A stretch of 64,000 nt of DNA, taken from the NCBI RefSeq assembly GCF_000565285.1, contig NZ_APVL01000008.1, forward strand, positions 176,023 through 240,022. The letters are read 5' to 3'. The stretch comes from Cytobacillus firmus DS1 (GTDB lineage: Bacteria; Bacillota; Bacilli; Bacillales; Cytobacillaceae). The translations under genes were made by a program, and so were the position numbers. Positions within the stretch are counted from its first letter, which is position 1; every line of letters starts with the position of its first letter. The notes below the pieces were generated by a model. That model ran no database searches, had not been told where the DNA came from, and saw only the letters and a program-made list of their open reading frames with translations. Shown piece after piece: positions 9,711 to 18,969 of the stretch.

Positions 9711-10217
9711 ATGAGCAAAAATCGAGTTTCTAGACGTCAATTCCTAAACTATACACTTACTGGTGTAGGCGGTTTCATGGCAGCTGGCATGCTGATGCCG
9801 ATGGTCCGTTTTGCGGTCGATCCTGTATTGCAGGCAGCTGGTGAGAGTGATTTTATCCCAACAAAGCAAAAAGTGGCTGAAATTACTGAAACGCCAACAA
9901 GGGTTGATTACACATTTGAACAGCAGGATGCTTGGTACACATCCGAAGTTACCGGCACTGCTTGGGTTTATAAGGATGAAAAAGGTGAAATTGTAGCATT
10001 GTCTCCAGTATGTAAGCATTTAGGGTGCGTAGTTGACTGGAATACTGACAAATCAAACCCTGATCATTTCTACTGCCCTTGCCATGGCGGCCTTTATACA
10101 AAGGATGGGACAAACGTTCCAGGTACACCGCCGGTTGCAGCGCTGGATGTATTTCCTTACACAGAAAAAGATGGCTTTTTGTATTTAGGCAAGGCTGAAC
10201 CGCGAAAGGAGGCGTAA
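9711..10217 (+). CDS. qcrA: Menaquinol:cytochrome c reductase Rieske iron-sulfur subunit
   Basis: QcrA (168 aa) carries the [2Fe-2S] cluster that takes the first electron from menaquinol. Ligands are C101-x-H103 and C122-x-x-H125, with C106 and C124 forming the usual disulfide (CKHLGC, CPCHGG). The N-terminus has a twin-arginine-like SRRQFL motif followed by a hydrophobic anchor (about 14-34), consistent with Tat-dependent insertion of the folded protein outside the membrane. It begins the qcrABC operon; qcrB starts 3 bases after its stop. Confidence 0.97.
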   Translation: MSKNRVSRRQFLNYTLTGVGGFMAAGMLMPMVRFAVDPVLQAAGESDFIPTKQKVAEITETPTRVDYTFEQQDAWYTSEVTGTAWVYKDEKGEIVALSPVCKHLGCVVDWNTDKSNPDHFYCPCHGGLYTKDGTNVPGTPPVAALDVFPYTEKDGFLYLGKAEPRKEA

Positions 10218-10220
10218 TAA

Positions 10221-10895
10221 TTGTTAAACAAAATTTATGATTGGGTAGATGAACGTTTAGATATTACGCCGATTTGGCGGGATATTGCTGACCACGAAGT
10301 TCCTGAACATGTAAACCCTGCACATCACTTCTCTGCATTCGTTTACTGTTTTGGCGGTCTTACGTTCTTTGTAACTGTAATTCAAATTTTATCCGGTATG
10401 TTCCTGACAATGTATTATGTTCCGGATATTAAAAATGCATGGGAATCCGTGTATTATCTACAGAACCATGTTGCATTTGGACAAATTGTCCGCGGTATGC
10501 ACCACTGGGGAGCAAGTTTGGTAATCGTAATGATGTTTCTACATACGTTACGTGTTTTCTTCCAGGGAGCTTATAAGAAGCCCCGTGAATTAAACTGGGT
10601 TGTCGGAGTGCTTATTTTCTTCATTATGCTTGCACTTGGACTTACAGGTTACTTATTGCCTTGGGATATGAAAGCCCTGTTTGCTACAAAAGTAACAATC
10701 CAGATTGTAGAATCAACTCCGCTGATTGGAGAATATCTGAAAATACTTATTGCTGGACACTCTGATATTGTCGGTGCTCAGACTATCACCCGATTCTTTG
10801 CCATCCATGTATTCTTCTTACCGGCTGCACTATTCGGGTTAATGGCTGCCCACTTTATTATGATCCGTAAGCAGGGTATTTCAGGACCGTTGTAA
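10221..10895 (+). CDS. qcrB: Menaquinol:cytochrome c reductase cytochrome b6-type subunit
   Basis: A four-helix diheme cytochrome b (224 aa) of the b6 type. Heme-ligand histidines fall in MHHWGAS (94-95), FLHTL (108), FAIHVF (196) and AAHFIM (211). C43 corresponds to the cysteine that in B. subtilis QcrB binds an extra heme covalently. The start is TTG at 10221, supported by AAAGGAGGCG upstream and by exact agreement of MLNKIYDWVDERLDITP with B. subtilis. It forms the quinone-oxidising core with QcrC. Confidence 0.97.
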   Translation: MLNKIYDWVDERLDITPIWRDIADHEVPEHVNPAHHFSAFVYCFGGLTFFVTVIQILSGMFLTMYYVPDIKNAWESVYYLQNHVAFGQIVRGMHHWGASLVIVMMFLHTLRVFFQGAYKKPRELNWVVGVLIFFIMLALGLTGYLLPWDMKALFATKVTIQIVESTPLIGEYLKILIAGHSDIVGAQTITRFFAIHVFFLPAALFGLMAAHFIMIRKQGISGPL

Positions 10896-10938
10896 GAAAT
10901 AATTTTTTGATCATTGCAAAAGGAGGGGAAATCGCCCA

Positions 10939-11706
10939 ATGCATCGTGGTAAAGGTATGAAATTCGTAGGTGACTCTCGTGTTCCTGCAGAACGCAAACC
11001 GAATATTCCGAAAGACTATTCGGAATATCCAGGAAAAACAGAAGCATTCTGGCCAAACTTCCTGTTAAAGGAATGGATGGTAGGGGCTGTATTCCTTATC
11101 GGTTTCCTATGCTTGACAATTGCGCATGAGCCGCCGTTAGAAAAAATTGCTGATCCAAGTGATACAGCTTATATTCCGCTGCCAGACTGGTACTTCCTGT
11201 TCTTATACCAGCTTCTGAAATACAGCTATGCATCCGGACCTTATAATGCAATCGGTGCTTTCATTATTCCGGGACTTGCATTCGGAGCATTGCTGCTTGC
11301 ACCATTCATTGACCGCGGACCTGAACGCCGTCCGTCCAAGCGTCCTCTAGCAACTGGTTTCATGCTATTGGCTCTTGCCGGCATCACTTTCCTGACTTGG
11401 GAGTCTGTTGCACATCATGACTGGGAAGCTGCAGCACAGCAAGGTAAGATTGTGGCTGAAGTAGAGTTTGATAAAGAAGACGAAGGCTACAAGATTTTTG
11501 AAGCGAACGGCTGTATTTCCTGCCACGGAGGAGATCTTCAGGGTGGAGCAGGTTCACCTGCACTTGTTGACACTGGGTTAACACCTGAAGAAGTTGCTGA
11601 CATCGCTAAAAACGGTAAAGGCGCCATGCCTCCAGGAATGTTCAAAGGCACTGATGAAGAACTTCAAAAGCTTGCTGAGTTTATTTCTGGCCTTGAAAGC
11701 AAATAA
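10939..11706 (+). CDS. qcrC: Menaquinol:cytochrome c reductase subunit IV-cytochrome c fusion
   Basis: QcrC (255 aa) fuses a subunit-IV-like membrane part to a C-terminal cytochrome c. Three membrane helices lie near 45-63, 103-122 and 138-155, with the quinone-site motif LPDWYF at 81-86. The heme c motif CISCH is at 192-196, and methionines in GAMPPGMF near 230-234 are candidate axial ligands. This fusion is typical of Bacillus bc complexes. RBS AAAGGAGGGG. A terminator follows, closing qcrABC. Confidence 0.97.
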   Translation: MHRGKGMKFVGDSRVPAERKPNIPKDYSEYPGKTEAFWPNFLLKEWMVGAVFLIGFLCLTIAHEPPLEKIADPSDTAYIPLPDWYFLFLYQLLKYSYASGPYNAIGAFIIPGLAFGALLLAPFIDRGPERRPSKRPLATGFMLLALAGITFLTWESVAHHDWEAAAQQGKIVAEVEFDKEDEGYKIFEANGCISCHGGDLQGGAGSPALVDTGLTPEEVADIAKNGKGAMPPGMFKGTDEELQKLAEFISGLESK

Positions 11707-11714
11707 TTTGTAAA

Positions 11715-11741
11715 GAAGCTGGCATTGCCGGCTTCTTTTTT
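11715..11741 (+). terminator. Terminator of the qcrABC operon
   Basis: GAAGCTGGC (11715-11723) pairs with GCCGGCTTC (11727-11735) around an ATT loop, followed by TTTTTT. Confidence 0.9.
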
Positions 11742-11764
11742 ATGCACATAAATGGTTCGTTTTT

Positions 11765-11793
11765 TTTACAGGCATTTGGTGTGGTAAAATAAT
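11765..11793 (+). promoter_or_regulatory. Probable promoter for ypjA
   Basis: TTTACA (11765-11770), a 17-base spacer and AATAAT (11788-11793) lie about 36 bases before the ypjA ATG. Each box matches consensus at five of six positions. Confidence 0.5.
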
Positions 11794-11828
11794 GAAATAA
11801 TCGTGTACATAGAAAAGGAGAACAAAAT

Positions 11829-12425
11829 ATGAAATGGATCTATCCTTTATTAGGCAGCAGGGCTATGCTGATACTGCTTCTGATCATTAACACGGCAGGC
11901 ACAATTTATGGGTATATCTGGTATAAGTGGCAGCTTGTCGATACACCGCCAATTTTCCTGCCCTTTGTACCGGACAGTCCTACAGCGAGCCTGTTTTTTA
12001 TGTTTGTGCTAATCGCCTTTCTATTGGGCAAAAATTGGCCAATGTTTGAAGCATTAGCTATTGTGACCCTTATTAAATACGGAATATGGGCTGTAGTAAT
12101 GAATTTGCTGGTTTTTCAGGTGACAGGTGAATTGGATCCAGTTGCCCTCATGCTGATCTTCTCGCATGGTGCAATGGCAGTCCAGGGGGTTCTTTACGCA
12201 CCTTTCTACCGCTTCAAAACATGGCATCTAGTCATTACGGGTATCTGGACCCTACACAATGATGTAATTGATTACGTCTTTTTCATGCTTCCCCGCTATC
12301 CGATTTTAAATCTTTACACACCGCAAATCGGCTATTTTACATTTTGGCTCAGCATTTTCTCATTAGGAACCGCTTATTACTTCGTCATAAGAAAGAATCG
12401 GTTTAGTCTGGATATAGTGAAATAG
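11829..12425 (+). CDS. ypjA: DUF1405 integral membrane protein YpjA
   Basis: A 198-residue protein with about five to six membrane helices (near 12-32, 50-68, 76-96, 104-124, 136-152, 164-188). It matches B. subtilis YpjA, a DUF1405 protein, in size and place between qcrC and ypjB. It has its own candidate promoter and a terminator on each side, so it seems to be a single-gene unit. RBS AAAAGGAG. No function is known to me and no catalytic motif is apparent. Confidence 0.85.
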   Translation: MKWIYPLLGSRAMLILLLIINTAGTIYGYIWYKWQLVDTPPIFLPFVPDSPTASLFFMFVLIAFLLGKNWPMFEALAIVTLIKYGIWAVVMNLLVFQVTGELDPVALMLIFSHGAMAVQGVLYAPFYRFKTWHLVITGIWTLHNDVIDYVFFMLPRYPILNLYTPQIGYFTFWLSIFSLGTAYYFVIRKNRFSLDIVK

Positions 12426-12440
12426 TGCTCCGATTCCCCT

Positions 12441-12474
12441 GATCCAAACCATTGAGTGTTTTGGGTCTTTTTTT
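12441..12474 (+). terminator. Terminator after ypjA
   Basis: GATCCAAA (12441-12448) pairs with TTTGGGTC (12460-12467; one G-U) and is followed by a run of T. Confidence 0.75.
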
Positions 12475-12574
12475 GTTTATGAAAGAATTAACCTGGCTGG
12501 CGGAATTATTTCTGGTCTAACCTTGTCCCTCTTTTCATATTAATCTAATAGTAATTTGAGGGGGGACAAGTAGT

Positions 12575-13351
12575 ATGAGGCGAAAAGTAATCGCAATCTT
12601 ATTCATTATTATGTTATTGCCTGGAATGGTGTCTGCAGATAAGACATCAAAAATAGATAAATTAGATCAACTATCTAATGAAGCCTTACAGATGGTTAAG
12701 CTGCACAGGTATGAGGATGCCAAGAAGCTTTTGGAGTATTTTTCCGAGCAATTCGTTGCTGTAAACGGCAAGGAAAGGCCATTTACAATGGACGAACTGC
12801 GGATTATTACTGTCTCTCATGATGATGCTGTACAAGCTTCGGTGAATACATCTATGAGCCATGAAGAACGGCTGAATCATGCAACAAAATTCCGCCTGGT
12901 AATGGATGCGATTTCCTCAAAATATCAGCCTTTATGGACTGAAATGGAGAAGCCTATTATGTCGGTATTTGGTGAGGTAAAGGAAGCGGCGTACAGCGGG
13001 AATAACGAGAACTTCCATTCACGTTTGAATTCTTTTCTGTCTTTATATGAGGTTATTTATCCCAGTCTGAAGATTGATGTGGATGCAGAAAAGGTACAAA
13101 AACTGAACGCCCGCATAAATTTTATCGATCATTATCGGCCGCAGGTGCTTTCCCAGCAGGCTAGCCAGCAGGAACTTGCTGCATTGGAAAATGATCTGCA
13201 GACTATCTTTGATGAAATGACAGAGGATGAAACGGATCCATCCCTCTGGTGGGTGATCATCTCAACCGGGAGCATAATCATCATTACATTATCTTACGTA
13301 GGATGGAGAAAATATAAGGGAGACAGGGCAAGACAAAAAAATCGTTCTTAA
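12575..13351 (+). CDS. ypjB: Sporulation protein YpjB
   Basis: A 258-residue protein with an N-terminal signal peptide (RRKVIAILFIIMLLPGMVSA, about 2-21), a helical extracytoplasmic domain and a C-terminal membrane anchor (about 224-244) followed by a basic tail. This matches the YpjB family named for Bacillus sporulation. RBS GAGGGGGG. Repeat R2 copy C begins at the base after its stop codon. The exact role is not clear to me. Confidence 0.82.
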   Translation: MRRKVIAILFIIMLLPGMVSADKTSKIDKLDQLSNEALQMVKLHRYEDAKKLLEYFSEQFVAVNGKERPFTMDELRIITVSHDDAVQASVNTSMSHEERLNHATKFRLVMDAISSKYQPLWTEMEKPIMSVFGEVKEAAYSGNNENFHSRLNSFLSLYEVIYPSLKIDVDAEKVQKLNARINFIDHYRPQVLSQQASQQELAALENDLQTIFDEMTEDETDPSLWWVIISTGSIIIITLSYVGWRKYKGDRARQKNRS

Positions 13352-13570
13352 TAAGAAAAGCGGAAGTACCTTGCTCACCAAGGAACGCAGACTAAGAACG
13401 CCACATCCTGTGGCAACATCTGCATGACCCACATCCTGTGGGCTTCAAGACGAGCCTCATGGAAAGGCGTTATTTGCCTTTTTGGGGGGATGGCTTCTGA
13501 CCTAGAGGTGGCAGGTGCTTGAGCTAGACAGGGCTAGAGGTTCAAAAATTTCTACACTCTTATCTTTGAA
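13352..13570 (-). repeat. Repeat family R2, copy C (reverse orientation, diverged)
   Basis: Read on the minus strand it starts TTCAAAGATAAGAGTGTAG and ends CCGCTTTTCTTA, with the same internal order as copies at 38945-39473 and 57405-57752 (CTGTCTAG, GGCTCGTCTTG, GGTCATGCAGA, GTTGCCACAGGA, GTCTGCGTTCCTT). Its TAAGAAAAG edge directly abuts the ypjB stop. The ~355-base stretch between ypjB and the next gene holds nothing else I can support except that gene's RBS. Confidence 0.8.
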
Positions 13571-13707
13571 CAAAAAGAATAATTAAACTTCTTCCAGTTT
13601 TGCAATAAAGGAAAATGGGAAAAAGATAGTTAGAAGGAATCGTATGCTGGAGATATGAAAGCCAGCGGTTAAAATTCACCATGACTAGCTAAATGGGAGG
13701 TAACAAA

Positions 13708-14388
13708 ATGGGAGGATATCTCATTTATTTTGCAATAATTATTCTTGTTCCGCTTTGGGCACAAATGAAAGTAAAGGGAGCTTACAGCAAATATTCAAAA
13801 GTTCCTTCATCCACTCAAATGAGGGGTGCTGAAGTAGCCAGAAGAATTCTGGATGCAAATGGTTTATATAAAGTTGGAGTTGAAGAAACCAGGGGGCATC
13901 TAACGGATCACTATGATCCGCGATCCAAGACAGTCAGACTGTCAGCAACAAATTATCATGGCCATTCTGTGGCTGCTGCTGCAATTGCAGCCCATGAAGT
14001 TGGCCATGCCATCCAGGATAATCAGGATTACGCTTTTCTGCGTTTCCGCCATGCGCTCGTACCTGTTGCGAATCTTGGTTCAAACTTCTCCTGGATTCTG
14101 ATCATGATCGGTTTTTTTGCTGGGTTGAGCGGTATGGTGCTGCTTGGGATTATCTTCATGGCAGCTGCAGTGGTTTTTCAAGTGATTACACTTCCGGTAG
14201 AGTTCAATGCTTCCAATCGTGCGATGGATCAGGTAGTATCCCTTGGAATTATCAGAAACGATGAAGAAAGAGAAACAAAAAAGGTATTGAATGCAGCTGC
14301 GTTGACATATGTGGCGGCAGCAGCCGTGGCTGTGCTGGAATTGCTGCGTTTAATTCTTATTTACACAGGTATGACCAGATCTGAGTAA
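13708..14388 (+). CDS. yugP: Membrane zinc metallopeptidase, YugP family
   Basis: A 226-residue integral membrane protease-like protein. The zinc motif HEVGH is at 96-100 (H96, E97, H100) between an N-terminal helix (about 4-19) and three C-terminal helices. ATG at 13708 is chosen since GGGAGG (13695-13700) is 7 bases upstream; an ATG at 13693 would precede that site. In B. subtilis yugP lies elsewhere on the chromosome, so its place between ypjB and ypjC differs. Substrate unknown. Confidence 0.88.
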   Translation: MGGYLIYFAIIILVPLWAQMKVKGAYSKYSKVPSSTQMRGAEVARRILDANGLYKVGVEETRGHLTDHYDPRSKTVRLSATNYHGHSVAAAAIAAHEVGHAIQDNQDYAFLRFRHALVPVANLGSNFSWILIMIGFFAGLSGMVLLGIIFMAAAVVFQVITLPVEFNASNRAMDQVVSLGIIRNDEERETKKVLNAAALTYVAAAAVAVLELLRLILIYTGMTRSE

Positions 14389-14411
14389 AAGCCGGCAATG
14401 CCGGCTTTTTT
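14387..14411 (+). terminator. Terminator after yugP
   Basis: AAAAGCCGGC (14387-14396) pairs with GCCGGCTTTT (14400-14409) around an AAT loop. The stem begins within the yugP stop codon. Confidence 0.9.
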
Positions 14412-14413
14412 AA

Positions 14414-14443
14414 TAAAAAAAAGTGATGCCCTTGGGACATCAC
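14414..14443 (-). terminator. Terminator after ypjC (minus strand)
   Basis: On the minus strand GTGATGTCCC pairs with GGGCATCAC, followed by eight or more T. It faces the yugP terminator at this convergent junction. Confidence 0.85.
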
Positions 14444-14451
14444 ATTGATTT

Positions 14452-15324
14452 TTAGCGTTCAACCGGCTTTTTATTTTCATCCAGAGTAAAGCCTTCCCCC
14501 AGCACATCATGAACAGCTGTGACAGATACAAATGCATGGGGATCAACAGAAGTAATCGCATTTTTTAACCGCACAATTTCATTTCGGCCGACAACACAAT
14601 ACAATACTTCCCGCTCTTTTTTTGTGAAGGAACCATGGCCTTTTAGCACGGTAACCCCCCGATCCATTTCTTTCATGATTTTATCGGCAATTGCATCATT
14701 TTGTTCTGATATAATCATGGCTCCTCTAGCTGCATAAGCCCCTTCCTGCATGAAATCAATTACCTTTGCACCCACAAACACAGCAACCAAGGTATACATG
14801 GCTTCCCTGTAGTTTAAATATGTAATTAATGATAGGGCAATCACAAAAAAGTCAAAAATGAACATTGTCTTTCCCATGCTGACTCCAGCATATTTATGTA
14901 CAAGTCTGGCAATTATATCAACCCCGCCTGTTGTGCCTCCAAACCTGAAAATAATGCCAAGACCGATCCCGATAAAAACACCCGCGAATAAAGAAGCAAG
15001 AGTCAAATCCTCTTTTAAAGGCATTTCAATCTGGTACCGCTGAAAAATCCATAGGAAAAGCGACACACCTACCGTTCCGATGATGGTATAAAGAAAAACA
15101 TTCCTGCCCAGAAGTCTCCATCCAATAAAGAAAAGAGGTATATTTAGCAGAAGGTTAGTATAGGAAGGGTCCCACTTGAAAAGGAAGTATAAAAGCAGGG
15201 TAATACCGGTGAAACCGCCTTCAGCCAAGTTATTTTGCATATTAAAGTGAACAAGGCCCCATGAAAAAATGGCCGAGCCAAGCAATATGAAAAAAATATT
15301 CTTAAATTTTAATCCAGAAAACAT
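14452..15324 (-). CDS. ypjC: YitT family membrane protein YpjC
   Basis: A 290-residue protein with five to six helices in the first ~200 residues and a soluble C-terminal DUF2179-type domain (from ARGAMIISEQNDAIADKI to the end). This is the YitT-family architecture; B. subtilis YpjC occupies the same place. The ATG at 15324 is chosen because GGAGG (15331-15335) lies 6 bases upstream; an ATG at 15351 lacks this. It is divergent from ypjD. Transport or signalling roles are only guessed for this family. Confidence 0.87.
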   Translation of the reverse strand: MFSGLKFKNIFFILLGSAIFSWGLVHFNMQNNLAEGGFTGITLLLYFLFKWDPSYTNLLLNIPLFFIGWRLLGRNVFLYTIIGTVGVSLFLWIFQRYQIEMPLKEDLTLASLFAGVFIGIGLGIIFRFGGTTGGVDIIARLVHKYAGVSMGKTMFIFDFFVIALSLITYLNYREAMYTLVAVFVGAKVIDFMQEGAYAARGAMIISEQNDAIADKIMKEMDRGVTVLKGHGSFTKKEREVLYCVVGRNEIVRLKNAITSVDPHAFVSVTAVHDVLGEGFTLDENKKPVER

Positions 15325-15539
15325 ATTATCCCTCCGCTGCCTGAATATCACAATACCAAAGCGTATCTAATTATATAAGATACAGATTATAAGAGCAATA
15401 ATATCTAAGGACAAGAAGCGGCTGACTGTTCATCTTTAAGCAATGATAAAAAATATTTGTAAAATGGCTGAGCTATAGCTTAACATGAAAAGTGGAAATC
15501 CCGTATATAGAACATGTAATTAAAAGCTGAGGTGAAAGT

Positions 15540-15872
15540 ATGGAGACTTCAAAAACAATGAAAGACATGCAAACAGACGTTGACAAATATATAAGCCAAT
15601 TTAAAGAAGGTTATTTCAGCCCATTGGCGATGCTTGCAAGGATGACCGAAGAACTTGGGGAACTATCCAGGGAAGTGAACCATCACTATGGTGAAAAACC
15701 AAAAAAATCCACAGAGGATGAAAAGGCTATCGAGGAAGAGCTTGGAGATATGCTCTTTGTTCTAATATGCTTTGCTAATTCCTTAAATATTGACTTAGAA
15801 GAAGCACACGATCGTGTCATGAAAAAATTCAGCACACGTGATAAAGACAGATGGACAAGAATTGAAGATTAA
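15540..15872 (+). CDS. ypjD: MazG-like nucleotide pyrophosphohydrolase YpjD
   Basis: A 110-residue all-alpha MazG-family protein. The metal-binding acidic pattern appears as [10 protein letters not shown] near 38-47 and [12 protein letters not shown] near 65-76, the usual EExxE and ExxxD pair. Such enzymes hydrolyse nucleoside triphosphates to monophosphate and PPi; the substrate is not predictable. It is the first gene of a tight operon with dapB, mgsA, bshB1, bshA, cca and birA (dapB follows 14 bases later). Confidence 0.88.
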   Translation: METSKTMKDMQTDVDKYISQFKEGYFSPLAMLARMTEELGELSREVNHHYGEKPKKSTEDEKAIEEELGDMLFVLICFANSLNIDLEEAHDRVMKKFSTRDKDRWTRIED

Positions 15873-15886
15873 AAGGAGAGAGGACA

Positions 15887-16690
15887 ATGGATAAAGTTAA
15901 AGTTATTATAGCAGGACCGCGGGGAAGGATGGGAAGTGAAGCCGTTCAGCTCGTTAATCGAACAGAAAACTATGAATTAGCTGCTGTGATCGACCATAAA
16001 AATGGCGGTGGGTTTCTTAGCGATTTTGAAGGCTTCTCACAATTTGGGCAAGTTCCGGTATACACAGATCTTGCTCTAGCCTTTCAGGAGCTAAGTCCCG
16101 ATGTACTGATCGATTTGACAACTCCGGAAGTAGGAATGTTCCACACAAAAACAGCCCTGGAGTATGGTGTAAGGCCTGTTGTTGGAACAACAGGCTTTTC
16201 GAAGGAAAACTTGAAAGAACTTGAAGAACTTTGCCAGGAAAAAGGAATCGGCTGTATTATTGCCCCTAACTTTGCACTTGGTGCTGTATTAATGATGAAA
16301 TTCTCACAATTAGCAGGAAGATATTTTAACGATGTTGAAATTATAGAGCTGCACCATGATCAGAAATTGGATGCTCCATCTGGTACTGCAGTGAAAACAG
16401 CAGAAATGATTGCTGATGTAAGAGCGAAAAAAGAGCAGGGCCACTCACAGGAGAAGGAAACGATTCCTGGTGCAAGAGGCGCAAATTTTGATGGCATGCA
16501 TATACACTCTGTACGTCTTCCTGGCCTGATTGCTCACCAGCAGGTTATGTTCGGGTCGGAGGGACAAACATTGACCATCCGTCATGACTCCTATAATAGA
16601 GCTTCCTTTATGTCTGGAGTAAAGCTTGCTGTTGATACAGTTTTAAAAATTGATGCGCTCGTCTACGGCCTCGAAAATATTATTGATTAG
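15887..16690 (+). CDS. dapB: 4-hydroxy-tetrahydrodipicolinate reductase
   Basis: DapB (267 aa) reduces HTPA to tetrahydrodipicolinate with NAD(P)H, a step toward diaminopimelate for peptidoglycan, lysine and dipicolinate for spores. The N-terminal [12 protein letters not shown] (about 8-19) binds the nucleotide. The family signature [15 protein letters not shown], near 160-175, contains catalytic histidine and lysine residues. RBS AAAGGAGAG. mgsA begins 14 bases after its stop. Confidence 0.96.
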   Translation: MDKVKVIIAGPRGRMGSEAVQLVNRTENYELAAVIDHKNGGGFLSDFEGFSQFGQVPVYTDLALAFQELSPDVLIDLTTPEVGMFHTKTALEYGVRPVVGTTGFSKENLKELEELCQEKGIGCIIAPNFALGAVLMMKFSQLAGRYFNDVEIIELHHDQKLDAPSGTAVKTAEMIADVRAKKEQGHSQEKETIPGARGANFDGMHIHSVRLPGLIAHQQVMFGSEGQTLTIRHDSYNRASFMSGVKLAVDTVLKIDALVYGLENIID

Positions 16691-16704
16691 AAAGGGGTGC
16701 CGAC

Positions 16705-17127
16705 ATGAATATTGCCTTAATTGCCCATGATAAGAAAAAGGATGATATTGTTAGATTTGCGATCGCCTATAAATCAATTCTTGCTGATCATGCCCTTCAT
16801 GCTACCGGAACAACCGGTTCACGCATCATGAAAGAAACAGGCCTTTCCATTCATCGTTTTCAATCAGGGCCACTTGGCGGGGACCAGGAAATTGGTGCTT
16901 TAATTGCCAACAATAAAATGGATGTTGTATTTTTCTTCAGAGACCCTCTGACTGTTCAGCCTCATGAGCCAGATGTTTCAGCTTTGGTGCGCCTCTGTGA
17001 TGTATATGCCGTCCCATTGGCGACTAATATGGGCACTGCTGAAATTATTATTAAAGGACTGGAACGCAATGATTTATCATGGAGGAATATTGTAAGTGAA
17101 AAAGGTGACATGAATGAGCCTGGATAA
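16705..17127 (+). CDS. mgsA: Methylglyoxal synthase
   Basis: MgsA (140 aa) converts dihydroxyacetone phosphate to methylglyoxal, an overflow route that relieves sugar-phosphate stress. The start [12 protein letters not shown], the phosphate-binding ATGTTGSRI, the [11 protein letters not shown] loop and FRDPLT are all conserved family blocks with the active-site aspartates. It overlaps bshB1 by 14 bases. Placement beside bacillithiol genes is biologically sensible, as bacillithiol helps detoxify methylglyoxal in Bacillus. Confidence 0.96.
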   Translation: MNIALIAHDKKKDDIVRFAIAYKSILADHALHATGTTGSRIMKETGLSIHRFQSGPLGGDQEIGALIANNKMDVVFFFRDPLTVQPHEPDVSALVRLCDVYAVPLATNMGTAEIIIKGLERNDLSWRNIVSEKGDMNEPG

Positions 17128-17830
17128 TATTGACATTCTGGCATTTGGTGCGCATGCTGATGATGTTGAAATTGGCATGGGCGGCACAATTGCCAAATTT
17201 GCCTCAATCGGAAAAAAGATTGGAATATGTGACTTGACCCGGGCTGAGCTTTCTTCTAATGGGACGGTTGAAATCCGTAAAGAGGAATCACTGAAGGCAG
17301 CTGATATTCTGGGGGTTAGTGTGCGGGAGAATCTTAATCTGCCTGACAGGGGCTTATTTTATAATCAGGAATACATAAAAAAGATTGCTGAAATGATCCG
17401 TAAATATAGGCCTGCTCTTGTGTTTGCGCCATATATGGAAGACAGGCATCCAGACCATGGGCATTGTGCCCGCCTGGTAGAAGAAGCAGTCTTTTCAGCA
17501 GGAATCAAGAAATATGAAACAGGCGGCAATTATGCCCCGCATAAGGTGAAAAGCCTGCACTTTTACATGATAAATGGCTTCCATAAGCCTGACTTCCTGA
17601 TCGATATCTCCTCTTTTATGGATAAAAAAATTGCAGGTCTCGAGTCCTATCAAAGTCAATTTACAAGAAGCCAGGGTTCATTTGATACACCGCTAGTCAA
17701 CGGTTATATTGAAACTGTTGCAGCGAGGGAAAGCCTATTTGGAAAACAGGCAGGGGTTCAGTATGCTGAAGCTTTTAAAGTTAATAATCCCTTACTGGTA
17801 AATATGGATATATTTGGTGGAGAAATATGA
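17114..17830 (+). CDS. bshB1: N-acetyl-alpha-D-glucosaminyl L-malate deacetylase (bacillithiol synthesis)
   Basis: BshB1 (238 aa) removes acetyl from GlcNAc-malate, the second step of bacillithiol synthesis. It is a LmbE/PIG-L-type zinc deacetylase: [12 protein letters not shown] (about 9-20) holds H, D, D and HPDHGHC near residue 114 gives the further histidines. The ATG lies inside the mgsA 3' end with GGAGGAATAT-like sequence upstream. It overlaps bshA by 4 bases (ATGA). Confidence 0.95.
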   Translation: MSLDNIDILAFGAHADDVEIGMGGTIAKFASIGKKIGICDLTRAELSSNGTVEIRKEESLKAADILGVSVRENLNLPDRGLFYNQEYIKKIAEMIRKYRPALVFAPYMEDRHPDHGHCARLVEEAVFSAGIKKYETGGNYAPHKVKSLHFYMINGFHKPDFLIDISSFMDKKIAGLESYQSQFTRSQGSFDTPLVNGYIETVAARESLFGKQAGVQYAEAFKVNNPLLVNMDIFGGEI

Positions 17831-18969
17831 GAAAAAAGTTAAAAATAGGTATCACTTGCTATCCCACGGTGGGAGGGTCAGGTGTTGTTGCTACAGAACT
17901 GGGGAAAATGCTGGCTGAAAAAGGCCATGAAATACATTTTATATCATCAAGTCTCCCTTTTAGGCTGAAAAGGATGTACCCTAATATTTTTTATCATCAG
18001 GTGGATGTAAATCAATACTCCGTATTTCAATATGCTCCTTACGATATCGCGCTTGCAAGTAAAATGGCGGAAGTGATAAAACGTGAGGGCCTTGATCTCC
18101 TTCACGTGCATTATGCGATTCCCCATGCAGTTTGCGCGATTTTGGCAAAACAGATGAGCGGAACAGATATCAAGATTGTTACCACACTTCATGGAACTGA
18201 TATTACAGTTCTCGGGTACGACCCATCGCTTACAGATGCGATCCGTTTTGGAATCGAAAAGTCTGATGGAGTCACAGCTGTTTCCAATGCGTTGATATCA
18301 CAAACTTATGACCTGATCAAACCTGATAAGTCCATAAGAGCGGTTTATAACTTTATAGATGAAAGAATATACAGGAAAACTGATTCTCTTTACCTTAAAG
18401 ATGAATATGGCATAACCCCTGGTGAAAAGGTGATCATCCATGTATCTAATTTTCGCAGTGTAAAGCGGGTGCCGGATGTTATTAAAGCCTTTGCAAAAAT
18501 AACTGAAGAAGTTCCTTCAAAGCTGCTGCTAGTAGGAGACGGACCGGAAATGAGCGTTATATGCCGGCTGGTGAATGATCTGAAGCTTAAAGACAGGGTC
18601 TTGTTTTTGGGAAAGCAGGATAATGTGGAGGAGCTTTACAGCATCAGTGATTTAATGCTCTTATTATCGGAAAAGGAAAGCTTTGGACTGGTTGCTCTTG
18701 AGGCAATGGCATGCGGAGTGCCATGCATCGGCACAGATGTCGGTGGAATTCCCGAAGTAATCAGCGATGGTGAGACCGGATATATTTGCACTTTGGGTGA
18801 TATAACTAATATCTCGCTAAAAGCAATTAAATTGCTTACTGATGAGAAACTGCTTGACAGGTTTTCTTCACAATCCATTTCGCATGCAAAAGACAGGTTC
18901 AGCGCAGCCCGCATTGTCATTCAATATGAAGAGCTTTATTATGAACTTCTGGAAAAAGGTGACCTTTGA
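17827..18969 (+). CDS. bshA: N-acetyl-alpha-D-glucosaminyl L-malate synthase (bacillithiol synthesis)
   Basis: BshA (380 aa) is a GT4 retaining glycosyltransferase that joins GlcNAc from UDP-GlcNAc to L-malate, the first bacillithiol step. The glycine-rich start [15 protein letters not shown] is the family hallmark. The C-terminal half has the GT4 E-x7-E pattern within [16 protein letters not shown] and GTDVGGIPE. The start codon overlaps the bshB1 stop and the stop codon overlaps the cca start, so expression is likely coupled. Confidence 0.95.
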   Translation: MRKKLKIGITCYPTVGGSGVVATELGKMLAEKGHEIHFISSSLPFRLKRMYPNIFYHQVDVNQYSVFQYAPYDIALASKMAEVIKREGLDLLHVHYAIPHAVCAILAKQMSGTDIKIVTTLHGTDITVLGYDPSLTDAIRFGIEKSDGVTAVSNALISQTYDLIKPDKSIRAVYNFIDERIYRKTDSLYLKDEYGITPGEKVIIHVSNFRSVKRVPDVIKAFAKITEEVPSKLLLVGDGPEMSVICRLVNDLKLKDRVLFLGKQDNVEELYSISDLMLLLSEKESFGLVALEAMACGVPCIGTDVGGIPEVISDGETGYICTLGDITNISLKAIKLLTDEKLLDRFSSQSISHAKDRFSAARIVIQYEELYYELLEKGDL

